Source: Vicinamibacterales bacterium
Lineage (GTDB): Bacteria > Acidobacteriota > Vicinamibacteria > Vicinamibacterales > UBA2999
DNA length: 64,000 nucleotides
Assembly: GCA_030680175.1 (NCBI GenBank)
Contig: JAUXWO010000055.1
Coordinates: forward strand, 62,001 to 126,000
Direction of reading: 5' to 3'
The notes under the pieces are model-generated. The model was not told where the DNA came from, did no database searches, and saw nothing but the letters and a program-made list of their open reading frames with translations. Both the position numbers and the translations under genes were made by a program. Below are positions 1-7,461 of the stretch, one piece after another; position 1 is the stretch's first letter; each line of letters begins with the position of its first letter.

Positions 1-375
1 AAGCTGCGCCCGACGCTGCTCGACCTCGCGCCCGGCACCCGCATCGTGTCGAACTCGTTCTCGATGGAGGACTGGACGGCGGACGAGACGGCGGAGGTCG
101 AAGAGGACTGCACGAGCTGGTGCACGGCGCTGCTGTGGATCGTGCCGGCCAAGGTGGCCGGCACGTGGCGCATGCCGCAGGGCACGCTGCAGCTCACGCA
201 GGAGTTCCAGCACGTGGGCGGGACGCTGGGCGAGGCGCCCGTCCGGGCCGGCAAGCTGCGCGGCGCCGAGCTGTCGTTCACCGTCGGCAACGTGATCTAC
301 ACCGGCCGGGTCGACGGCAACACCATGCGCGGCACGATGACCGGCGGCGGTCCGTGGACCGCGACGCGCCAGTAG
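1..375 (+). CDS. SAM-dependent methyltransferase, C-terminal part (5' end outside window)
   Basis: The reading frame is open from the first base and ends at a TAG at 373-375, so this is the 3' part of a gene that starts upstream. The segment PGTRIVSNSF followed by MEDW is the typical strand and loop after the Rossmann core of small class I methyltransferases. After it comes an extra beta-rich tail (TALLWIVPAK, then GTWRMPQGTL, then GNTMRGTM) seen in a longer subgroup of exported or stand-alone methyltransferases. The SAM-binding motif itself lies outside the window. A second, damaged member of the same family lies at 3272-3751. The substrate cannot be inferred. Confidence 0.75.
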   Translation, partial: KLRPTLLDLAPGTRIVSNSFSMEDWTADETAEVEEDCTSWCTALLWIVPAKVAGTWRMPQGTLQLTQEFQHVGGTLGEAPVRAGKLRGAELSFTVGNVIYTGRVDGNTMRGTMTGGGPWTATRQ

Positions 376-448
376 GCGCGCGCGCCCGTCGCCCGGGACC
401 CCCTGCACTCACACAGGGGGCGTGACACGCCGCCGGGGCGCCCCCTCG

Positions 449-454
449 TACAAT
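449..454 (+). promoter_or_regulatory. Candidate -10 hexamer TACAAT upstream of the dynamin-like gene
   Basis: TACAAT sits in an otherwise GC-rich gap and 23 bases before the ATG at 478. An AGGGGG Shine-Dalgarno-like stretch lies between them at 466-471. No convincing -35 box is visible. Sequence resemblance only. Confidence 0.35.
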
Positions 455-477
455 AGCAAGATGGCAGGGGGCCGGTG

Positions 478-2214
478 ATGCTCGAGCGGATTGTCGATAC
501 GGCGGCCCGGCGCCTGCTCGCCGACGAGCGCGAGGCGCTGGCCGGCCTCCAGCAGACGCTGGCCGGGCTCGGCGTGAGCGTCGAGGACCAGTCGGCGCTC
601 GAACAATCCGTGCGGCAACTCGACCAGCTGTTCCTGCTGGTTGTCATCGGCGAGTTCAACGCGGGCAAGAGCGCGTTCATCAACGCGCTGGCCGGCGCAC
701 GCCTGCTCGAGGAGGGCGTCACCCCCACGACCACCCGCGTCCAGATCCTCGCGCACGGCGCCACCGGGACACGCACCGCCATCGAAGCCGGCGTGGACGT
801 GGTGACCGCGCCCGTGGCGATGCTCGAAGACATCAACATCGTCGACACCCCCGGCACCAACGCCATCTACCGCGAGCACGAGCGCCTGACGAACGAGTAC
901 GTGCCGCGCGCGGATCTCGTGCTCTTCGTCACCTCCGCCGACCGGCCGTTCACCGAGAGCGAGCGCGCGTTCCTGCAGGTGATCCGCGACTGGGGCAAGA
1001 AGATCGTCGTCGTCATCAACAAGGTGGACATCCTCGAGACGCCGGCCGACGTGGCACGCGTGGAGGCGTTCGTCGCCGAGCACGCGCACCACCTCCTGGG
1101 GTTCGCGCCCGAGCTGTTCGCGGTCTCGGCGCGCCGCGCGCTGGCCGCGAAGCTCGGCGACCCGGCCCCACCGCTCGCGGCCGATCGCTTCGCCGACCTC
1201 GAGCGCTACATCCTCCGCACGCTGGATCAGCGCGAGCGCCTCCGGCTCAAGCTGCTCAACCCGCTCGGCGTGGGCCGGCGGCTCGTCGCGACGCACGCCG
1301 CGGTCGTGGCCGACCGCCTGACGCTGCTGGCCTCCGACCTCCAGACCATCGAGGACATCGAAGGCCAGCTCGCCGTCTACCGGCGCGACCTCGAACGCGA
1401 GTTCACCGCGCGGATGGCGGAAGTCGACAACGTCCTGCAGCAGTTCGAGAACCGCGGCATCCGCTTCTTCGACGACACGCTGCGCCTCGGGCGCATTGCC
1501 GACCTGCTGAACAAGTCCCGTATCCAGGCCGAGTTCGAGCGGGACGTCGTCGGTGACGTGCCGGCCGAGATCGAGCGCCTGGTGGGCGAGCTGATCGACT
1601 GGCTCGTCGCGAGCGAGCTCCGGCAGTGGCAGGTCCTGAGCGAGCACGTCAACCGCCGCCGCGCGGCGCACGAGGGCCGGCTCGCGGGAGACGGCAGCGG
1701 CTTCCAGTACGACCGGGCGCGGCTGCTCGACACAGTGGGCCGCGCGTCGCGGGACGCGGTGGAGAGCTACGACCGCGCGCGCGAGGCCGCGGCGCTCGCC
1801 GATTCCGTGCGGATGGCCGTGGCCGGCACGGCACTGGCACAGGCCGGAGCGGTCGGCCTCGGCACCGTGGTCGCGATGCTGGCGAGCACCACGGCCGCCG
1901 ACGTGACGGGCCTGCTGGCCGCCAGCCTCCTGGCGGTGGTCGGGCTGCTGGTGATTCCGGCGCGCCGCGGGCAGGCCAAGCGCCAGCTGCGCGAGAAGAT
2001 CGCGAGCCTGCGCACACAGCTGACCTCGGCGCTCACCGACCAGTTCCGCCGCGCCGTCGATCGCAGCGTCCACCGGCTGACCGAGGCGGTCTCCCCCTAT
2101 ACGCGCTTCGTCCGCGCCGAGCAGGATCAGCTCAGCGGGCGTCGCGACGACTTGCAGCGTGCCGGCGAGGCGCTGGCCCGGCTGCACGTCGAGGTCGAAC
2201 GGCAGCTCCGCTGA
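478..2214 (+). CDS. Dynamin-like GTPase with C-terminal membrane hairpin
   Basis: A 578-residue protein with a complete set of dynamin-type G motifs: G1 GEFNAGKS near residue 55-62, the G2 threonine in TPTTTR, G3 DTPGTN near 121 and G4 NKVD near 180. A helical stalk follows, and a hydrophobic hairpin lies near residues 445-500 (AQAGAVGLGTVVAML and a second stretch ending LLVIPARR). A basic helical tail closes the protein. This is the layout of bacterial dynamin-like proteins, which bind and remodel membranes on GTP hydrolysis. The ATG at 478 is preferred over the GTG at 475 because AGGGGG is 6 bases upstream of it. It is followed after 77 bases by a lipoprotein gene. The membrane it acts on is unknown. 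Confidence 0.88.
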   Translation: MLERIVDTAARRLLADEREALAGLQQTLAGLGVSVEDQSALEQSVRQLDQLFLLVVIGEFNAGKSAFINALAGARLLEEGVTPTTTRVQILAHGATGTRTAIEAGVDVVTAPVAMLEDINIVDTPGTNAIYREHERLTNEYVPRADLVLFVTSADRPFTESERAFLQVIRDWGKKIVVVINKVDILETPADVARVEAFVAEHAHHLLGFAPELFAVSARRALAAKLGDPAPPLAADRFADLERYILRTLDQRERLRLKLLNPLGVGRRLVATHAAVVADRLTLLASDLQTIEDIEGQLAVYRRDLEREFTARMAEVDNVLQQFENRGIRFFDDTLRLGRIADLLNKSRIQAEFERDVVGDVPAEIERLVGELIDWLVASELRQWQVLSEHVNRRRAAHEGRLAGDGSGFQYDRARLLDTVGRASRDAVESYDRAREAAALADSVRMAVAGTALAQAGAVGLGTVVAMLASTTAADVTGLLAASLLAVVGLLVIPARRGQAKRQLREKIASLRTQLTSALTDQFRRAVDRSVHRLTEAVSPYTRFVRAEQDQLSGRRDDLQRAGEALARLHVEVERQLR

Positions 2215-2291
2215 CGACGGCGGCGGACCGTCCCGGAGGGGTTTGCGGCGCGCCGTGCGCGCGGGGTAAGGTCAGGGCAAGGAGGCACGAG

Positions 2292-3230
2292 ATGACACGA
2301 CGCATTGTCGGCGCTCTGCTCTCAGTTTCGTTCGCCCTTGTCATGGCGGGTTGTGGCGCCCCGCCCACCGAGCGGGTGGATGCGGCCAAGGCCCGCGTCG
2401 AGGCGCTCTCCGCCGAGGCCGCCGTCTACGCCACCGAGGCGCACGCGCGCGCCCGGGAGGCCGTGGCCGCGCTCGACGCCGAGCTGGCGGCGCAGGCCGA
2501 CAGCTTCATGAAGTCGTACGACCGCACGGACACGCTGGTGGCGGCCGTGGAGTCGTCAGCCGATGCGCTGGAGCAGGCCATCGAGGCCGGCAAGACGCGC
2601 CTGGGCAACGAGACCGACTCGCTGATCGCCAGCGCCGGGCGCACGCTCACCGAGGCGCGCGCCGCCCTCGACGGACTGCCCGCGACGGCGCTGCGCGGGG
2701 AGCAGGCCACGGCCTGGCGCGCGGACCTCGACGCGGCCGAGGCGTCGATGGACGAAGCGAGCCGGCTGCGTACGGCGGGCCAGCTCGCAGACGCCCGGCA
2801 GGAGGCGCGCACCGCGCAGGAGTCGGCAACGCGGGTCCGCACCGAGGTCGGCACCATCGAGGCCGAGCGCGACGCGGCCCAACAGGCGGTCGCCGAGCGC
2901 ATGGCGCAGGGCGACGTCACGCTGTCACGATCCGTGGTGGCGGATGGAAAGCCGCTGGCCGCGGGCACCTACCGGCTGCGGCTGGCCGACGAGGGTCCGG
3001 CGGGTGACGGCACCACGCGGCCGGGCCGCTGGGTCGAGTTCGTCAGAGGCGGCAAGGTCGCCGGGCGCGCCCTGGCCGTGGTCGTGCCGGAGTCCGAGAT
3101 GGCCGAGATCGCGGCCAGCTCCAGTCCCCGGAACGAAGCCTGGGTCGCGGATCTGCAAGGTGGCGAGTACGTGCGTGTGTGGCTCCACCGCGGCGGCGTG
3201 CATTACCTGATGCACCTGCCCCCGGGGTAG
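2292..3230 (+). CDS. Helical lipoprotein of unknown function
   Basis: The start is fixed by AAGGAGG at 2279-2285. The N-terminus has a lipoprotein signal with lipobox MAGC (Cys near residue 20), so the mature protein should be membrane-anchored. Residues 25-210 are alanine-, glutamate- and arginine-rich and almost entirely helical, likely a coiled coil (DAAKARVEALSAEAAVYATE and similar). The last 90 residues form a compact beta domain with GTYRLRLADEG and GRWVEFVRGGKVAG. I do not recognise the family. It follows the dynamin-like GTPase on the same strand, so a shared envelope or membrane role is possible, but nothing in the sequence proves it. Confidence 0.75.
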   Translation: MTRRIVGALLSVSFALVMAGCGAPPTERVDAAKARVEALSAEAAVYATEAHARAREAVAALDAELAAQADSFMKSYDRTDTLVAAVESSADALEQAIEAGKTRLGNETDSLIASAGRTLTEARAALDGLPATALRGEQATAWRADLDAAEASMDEASRLRTAGQLADARQEARTAQESATRVRTEVGTIEAERDAAQQAVAERMAQGDVTLSRSVVADGKPLAAGTYRLRLADEGPAGDGTTRPGRWVEFVRGGKVAGRALAVVVPESEMAEIAASSSPRNEAWVADLQGGEYVRVWLHRGGVHYLMHLPPG

Positions 3231-3271
3231 CGGGCCGGCCTGGCGAAAAGGCGGGGTCAGAGAGGCGCGCC

Positions 3272-3751
3272 ATGACGGGCCCCCATCCGTTGGCCGCGTT
3301 CGCGGTCGTGGCGTGGGTCGTCACGGCCGCGGCGCAGGGCCAGCCGTCCCCCGCGCCCGACATCTTCTTGGTCCCGACGCCGCAGCACGTGGCCGATCGC
3401 GTGCGCATCATCGAAGGCGACCTCAAGGGGGCCGACCTCTCGGAGGCCACCGTCGTCACCCTGTACCTGTCCACGAGCCTGACCCGCGCGCTCGAGCCGA
3501 AGCTGCGCGCCGAGCTTCGTCCGGGTACGCGGATCGTGTCGCACCAGTTCCGCATGGGCGCCTGGACGCCGGACGCGCATGTGACCCGCCTCCTCCGCGT
3601 CGCCGGCGTGCCCGCCCGGTCACGCTGGCCGTCGCCCTCCCCGTCATGGCAAGATGGGTCGTTTCCCGAGGGCTCCTGGCAGCGACCCGAGGGTCCTTGG
3701 CCGAGACCCGAGGGCCCCTGGCAGAGAGGCGTGCATGGCCGGACTGATTGA
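3272..3751 (+). pseudogene. SAM methyltransferase with the SAM-binding core deleted
   Basis: The frame has a signal-like N-terminus, then LVPTPQHVADRVRIIEGDL, then SEATVVTLYLSTSL, then a methyltransferase strand PGTRIVSHQF with MGAWTPD. In intact relatives the VPTPQ(x)VVD segment is followed by about 55 residues carrying the SAM-binding motif DLGxGxG before ADRVxxIEGDL. Here the two are joined directly at VADRV, so the cofactor site is missing. The C-terminal reading after WTPDAH loses family resemblance and runs through a 21-base tandem repeat to a stop inside the next gene. Probably non-functional. The related gene tail at 1-375 shows the family's normal C-terminus. Confidence 0.7.
3665..3727 (+). 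repeat. Three tandem copies of a 21-base unit
   Basis: The units at 3665-3685, 3686-3706 and 3707-3727 all begin CCCGAGGG and contain CCTTGG or CCCTGG variants followed by a purine run. They lie just before the EF-P-like start codon and inside the 3' end of the damaged methyltransferase frame. The unit length is a multiple of three, so the repeat reads through in both overlapping frames. The GAGA at the end of the third copy and the following GGC are the only purine-rich stretch before the ATG. Confidence 0.85.
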
Positions 3752-4307
3752 AGCGATCGACGTCAAGCGCAAGATGTACTTCGAGCACGAGAATGCGCCG
3801 TACCACTGCATCGATGTGGAGATTTCCAAACCCACCGCGCGGGGCGGCCAGACGCTGGTCCGCCTGAAGATGCGGAACCTGCTGACGCGCGCCGTGTTCG
3901 ACAAGACCTTCAAGGCCGGCGAGAAGTTCGGCGAGCCCGACCTCGTCACCGTGTCGGCGACCTATCTCTACAAGGACGACGGCTACCACTTCATGGATCA
4001 GGAGTCGTTCGAGACCGTCACGCTGAACGCGGATACCGTGGGTGACGATGCGGAGCTGCTGGTGGACAACGCGGAGGTCCAGATCCAGAAGTACAACGGC
4101 AACGCGATCGGGATGCAGCTGCCGCCGCATGTGGAGCTGACGATCACCTACACGGAGCCGGCCACCCGTGGCGACACCGCGAGCGGCGGGGCGACCAAGG
4201 CCGCCACGCTCGAGACGGGCCTCGAGATCCGCGTGCCCCTCTTCATCAAGGAGGGGGAGCGTGTGAAGGTGCATACCGAAACGCGGGAGTTTGCGGGCCG
4301 CGCGTAG
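3735..4307 (+). CDS. Elongation factor P-like protein, EfpL/YeiP type
   Basis: A 190-residue protein with the three-domain EF-P layout: N-terminal KOW-like domain, central OB domain (YLYKDDGYHFMDQESFE) and C-terminal OB domain ending VKVHTETREFAGRA. EF-P binds stalled ribosomes between P and E sites and relieves stalling on proline-rich stretches. The tip loop reads SKPTARGGQ with Arg36 at the apex. This resembles the PTARG tip of EfpL/YeiP rather than the lysine tip of canonical EF-P. The C-terminal GLEIRVPLFIKEGERVKVH also matches that subgroup. The ATG at 3735 gives the family's normal start; the frame extends upstream through the 21-base repeat but without family similarity. No modification enzyme is present nearby. 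Confidence 0.85.
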   Translation: MAGLIEAIDVKRKMYFEHENAPYHCIDVEISKPTARGGQTLVRLKMRNLLTRAVFDKTFKAGEKFGEPDLVTVSATYLYKDDGYHFMDQESFETVTLNADTVGDDAELLVDNAEVQIQKYNGNAIGMQLPPHVELTITYTEPATRGDTASGGATKAATLETGLEIRVPLFIKEGERVKVHTETREFAGRA

Positions 4308-4344
4308 GCACGGCCCACCACGTCTCGGGTAGACTGCGCCTGTC

Positions 4345-4566
4345 ATGAGCCAATTCTTCCCCGTGCCCCGCGGCGACCGCTGGTACCTGGCCCTGCTGGT
4401 GGCCATCGCGGTGGTCGCGTTCCTGCCCTGGTCGCGGAACACGGCGGCCGGCAGCCTCCCGGTGTTCGGGTGGCTGATGGTGGCGCTGATGGTGCTCGCG
4501 CCGGCCGTGGCGCTGGTGCGCCTGCTGCTGGCCGGCCCCGGCCCCTCCGACGAGGAACGGCGATGA
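4345..4566 (+). CDS. Small membrane subunit preceding a solute symporter
   Basis: A 73-residue protein with two hydrophobic segments (YLALLVAIAVVAFLPW and VFGWLMVALMVLAPAVALV). It overlaps the following symporter gene by ATGA at 4563-4566, so the two are probably translated together. Small two-helix proteins (for example the DUF3311 type) are commonly encoded just before sodium:solute symporters. Assignment to a named family is inference from position and topology. TAGACT, a -10-like hexamer, lies at 4330-4335, only nine bases before the ATG, with no obvious Shine-Dalgarno sequence. Confidence 0.7.
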   Translation: MSQFFPVPRGDRWYLALLVAIAVVAFLPWSRNTAAGSLPVFGWLMVALMVLAPAVALVRLLLAGPGPSDEERR

Positions 4567-5990
4567 CGATTGAACGCATCGTCGGGCTGATCTACCTCCT
4601 CGTGTGCATCGGCGTCGGCCTGCTGGCGTCGCGGAAGGTCGCGGCGTCGCGGGACGAGTACTGGGTGGCGGGCCGGCGCATCGGCACCACCGTCAACAGC
4701 CTGGCGATCATGGCGGCGCTCGCGAGCGGCGGCTCGATCATCGGGGTGATGGGGCTCACCTACGCGCAGGGCATTCCGGCGGCGCTGGCGCTCTTCACCG
4801 GCGCGGTGATCGGCTTCCCGCTGGCGTCGATCCTCGTGGCCGGACCGCTCCGCCGCTTCGGCAAGTTCACGATCACCGACTTCCTCCGCTACCGCTATCC
4901 GCACGCCATCGTGGCCTGGGTGGTGCCGGTGCTGATCGTCGTCAGCTTCACGGTGTACATCGTGGCGCAGATGAAGGCGGCGGGCATCACGGCCGCGGTG
5001 TTGCTCGGCATCGACTACGAGACGGCGCTGACGCTGGCGACGCTGGTCTTCATCCTGTATGTGTCGATCGGCGGGATGCTGGCGGTGACCTGGACGGACG
5101 TGTTCCAGGGCGGGCTGATGCTGATTGTCGTGACCGGCGCGGCGGCCGCGCTCGTGTGGCAGGCCGGGTCCCCGGGCCACCTCCTGACGGCCGCGACGGC
5201 GGCCGCGCCCGAGCTCGGTACCCTGCGCGATCAGCCGCTCGGCAGCTACCTCGGGTCCTTTGTCATCTGGGCGACGGCGATTCCCGTGATCCCGCACATC
5301 GTGATGCGGGTCTTCACGGCGAAGGACGCACGCGGCGCCCGGATGGCGCTCAACATCGCGATGATCCTCTACGCTTTGATGATCCTCGCGGCGGTGTTCG
5401 CGGTGGCGCCGGTGGGCAAGATGCGCTTCCCGGATCTCGCGGATGCGGACATGGTCTTCCTGCGCGTGATGGAGGCCGACTTCCCGCCGTTCTTCCGGGG
5501 GCTGGCGGTGGCGGCGGTGATGGCGGCGGTGATGTCGACGACGGATGCGCTGCTGCTGGCGTGCAGTTCGGCAATCGCGCACGACCTGCTCGGGCAGACG
5601 CTGAAGCGGAAGGTCAGCGCGAGCGCGGCGCACTGGGTGGCGGTCGGATCGGCGTGGGTGGTGGGGCTGACGGCGATGGGCCTGGCGTACTCGCCGCCGG
5701 CGCTCATCTCGCAGTTCTACACCGCGGCGATCGGGTTGCTGACGGCCGGCCTGTTCGTGCCGACAATCGCCGGCCTCTGGTGGCGGCGTGCCAACCTCGC
5801 CGGCGGCATCGCCGCCATCCTGGTCGGCGCGAGTGTGTATCTGACGGTGCAGTTCACCCCGGGCACCCCGCCGCTCTCGGCGATTCTCTTCGCGCTCCCG
5901 GCGAGCACCCTGGCGATGTGGCTTGGGGGCACGTTCGGCGCGCAGGAGCGTCCGGAGATGATCGCGGAGATCGCCCGCCTTCACGACTGA
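4563..5990 (+). CDS. Sodium:solute symporter family (SSS) transporter
   Basis: A 475-residue integral membrane protein with about 13 predicted helices. SSS-family hallmarks are visible: YWVAGRRIG after the first helix, ALASGGSIIGVMGLTYAQG in the second, GKFTITDFLRYRY, and VMAAVMSTTDALLLACSSAIAHDL in the sodium-site helix. The family imports small organic solutes such as proline, acetate or pantothenate with sodium. The substrate cannot be read from sequence. The start overlaps the stop of the small membrane protein upstream, indicating a two-gene unit. The final residues form a short cytoplasmic tail. It is followed by the convergent AI-2E permease. Confidence 0.9.
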   Translation: MTIERIVGLIYLLVCIGVGLLASRKVAASRDEYWVAGRRIGTTVNSLAIMAALASGGSIIGVMGLTYAQGIPAALALFTGAVIGFPLASILVAGPLRRFGKFTITDFLRYRYPHAIVAWVVPVLIVVSFTVYIVAQMKAAGITAAVLLGIDYETALTLATLVFILYVSIGGMLAVTWTDVFQGGLMLIVVTGAAAALVWQAGSPGHLLTAATAAAPELGTLRDQPLGSYLGSFVIWATAIPVIPHIVMRVFTAKDARGARMALNIAMILYALMILAAVFAVAPVGKMRFPDLADADMVFLRVMEADFPPFFRGLAVAAVMAAVMSTTDALLLACSSAIAHDLLGQTLKRKVSASAAHWVAVGSAWVVGLTAMGLAYSPPALISQFYTAAIGLLTAGLFVPTIAGLWWRRANLAGGIAAILVGASVYLTVQFTPGTPPLSAILFALPASTLAMWLGGTFGAQERPEMIAEIARLHD

Positions 5991-6044
5991 GGGGACTGGC
6001 GCGGTCACGTCGCGTTTCCCGGCCCGTGTCGCTGATGACCGGGG

Positions 6045-7208
6045 TCACTCGCCGAGCAGTTCGCCGACGGCTTCGAGGTGGTCGACCCGGTCGGCAATCA
6101 CTTTCAGGGTGATCAGCAGGGGCACCGCGAGGACCATCCCCCAGAACCCCCAGAGCCAGCCCCAGAACAGCAGGCCGACGAACATCGCGACCGTGTTCAT
6201 CCGGGCCGCCCGGCTCATCAGCATCGGCGTCAGGAGCATGCCCTCCAGGCCCGTGATGACGAGCGACGCGCCGCCGGTGGCGGCAGCCATGCCGACGGCG
6301 TCGAAGTGCACGTACGCCACGACCGCGGCGCTCGTCCAGACGGCCGTCGGGCCGAGGTAGGGCACGAGGTTGGCCACCGCCGCGAGCACGCCCCAGAGGG
6401 CCGCGTTCGGCATGCCAAGCGCCGCGAACGCCAGCCACGTCGCCACCCCGACGATCGTGCACACGAGCGCTACCGTCCGCAGGTACCGCGAGATGGTCTC
6501 CCCGATCTCGTCGATGATCTGTACCGTGATCTTGCGCTCGGAGAGCGAGGGTCCCGTCAGCCTCACCATCTTGAGTTTGAACAGGTCGCCCGAGGTGAGG
6601 ATGAAGAAGACAAGAAAGCAGACGAGCGCGACCTGGACGGCGCTGCCCGCGAGGCCCAGAGAGCCTGTCAGCAGGTAGTCGCTCACGCGCGAGGAGGGCG
6701 TGACGATGCGCACGGCCGTTCCCGTCTGTGGCCCTCGGGACCCGGTGCCCTCCTTCGAGAGTTCGTCGGCCGCCTGCTGCAGTTGCGCCATCGCGCCGGA
6801 CTCGGTCGAGGTCGTCTGCGCGATGAGGTTGTTGACCTTCCTGGCGGCTGCCGGCAGTTCCTCGATGAGCGCCGCGGCCTGGCCGGAGACGCGATACCCG
6901 ACGCCCGCAACGGTGACGATCAGCGCGAGCAGCAGCACCGCCGCCCCCGCAGCGCGCGGCACGCGCCATCGTTCGAGGCGGGTGACGGCCGGCGCCAGCA
7001 CGAACGAAAGGCCCACGCCGAACAGAATCGGCACGAACAGGCTGCGGCCCACGTAGAGCACCCAGATCGCGGCCACCGTCGTGATGAACGTGAGGGCGAG
7101 GCTCTGGATGCTCACCGACGCCTGGTCGACAGTCCCGTCGCCTTGCGCGCCCGCTTTCACGATCGGTCGATCCGGCGGCGGCCGCACGTCTTCAGTTCCG
7201 TGCGTCAT
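6045..7208 (-). CDS. AI-2E family transporter-like permease
   Basis: A 387-residue membrane protein with the AI-2E exporter/TqsA-PerM layout: two N-terminal helices (FGVGLSFVLAPAVTRLERW), a long soluble loop near residues 95-175, then five or so helices with PYLGPTAVWTSAA, EGMLLTPMLMSRAARMN and FWGWLWGFWGMVLAVPLL. Members have been linked to autoinducer-2 export or ion transport, so the substrate is uncertain. The ATG at 7208 is chosen because GAGGG lies about ten bases upstream; an upstream start at 7250 would add a cysteine-rich stretch unlike the family. It is transcribed divergently from the Oar-like receptor. Confidence 0.88.
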   Translation of the reverse strand: MTHGTEDVRPPPDRPIVKAGAQGDGTVDQASVSIQSLALTFITTVAAIWVLYVGRSLFVPILFGVGLSFVLAPAVTRLERWRVPRAAGAAVLLLALIVTVAGVGYRVSGQAAALIEELPAAARKVNNLIAQTTSTESGAMAQLQQAADELSKEGTGSRGPQTGTAVRIVTPSSRVSDYLLTGSLGLAGSAVQVALVCFLVFFILTSGDLFKLKMVRLTGPSLSERKITVQIIDEIGETISRYLRTVALVCTIVGVATWLAFAALGMPNAALWGVLAAVANLVPYLGPTAVWTSAAVVAYVHFDAVGMAAATGGASLVITGLEGMLLTPMLMSRAARMNTVAMFVGLLFWGWLWGFWGMVLAVPLLITLKVIADRVDHLEAVGELLGE

Positions 7209-7405
7209 GCCACTGCATCCCTCGTCACACCTGGGACAACAGTGCTCCACGCCGTGTCCCGCGCGCTGTGCGCTTCAGCACGCGGCAACGCACCGCGCGT
7301 GTGCGCCTGACGACAGACGCTCGTCGCAGCGGGCGCGCTGGTCGTCCGTGCGGCCTGAACTGATGAGCCGGGCCTCTTGCCCGGCTCACCCCTCGAAGGC
7401 CGGGA

Positions 7406-7446
7406 TATACTCCCAGGTTGACTGTCTTGGTCCCGACGCTGGGACC
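7406..7446 (+). promoter_or_regulatory. Putative -10 box and inverted repeat before the receptor gene
   Basis: TATACT at 7406-7411 stands out as a -10-like hexamer. Downstream, GGTCCC (7429-7434) and GGGACC (7441-7446) form a perfect inverted repeat with a six-base loop. It ends six bases before the GGAGG ribosome-binding site at 7452-7456. In RNA this would be a small hairpin next to the ribosome-binding site; in DNA it could be an operator. No -35 box is obvious. Confidence 0.35.
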
Positions 7447-7461
7447 GATCTGGAGGTTTGG

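Noticed and set aside
409-2187. Long minus-strand open frame opposite the dynamin-like gene
   Set aside because: It is an antisense shadow caused by high GC. Its translation is arginine/alanine-rich with no domain, while the plus strand has all G motifs. The same applies to long frames at 3456-6008, 7225-9999 and 52388-55225 on the minus strand.
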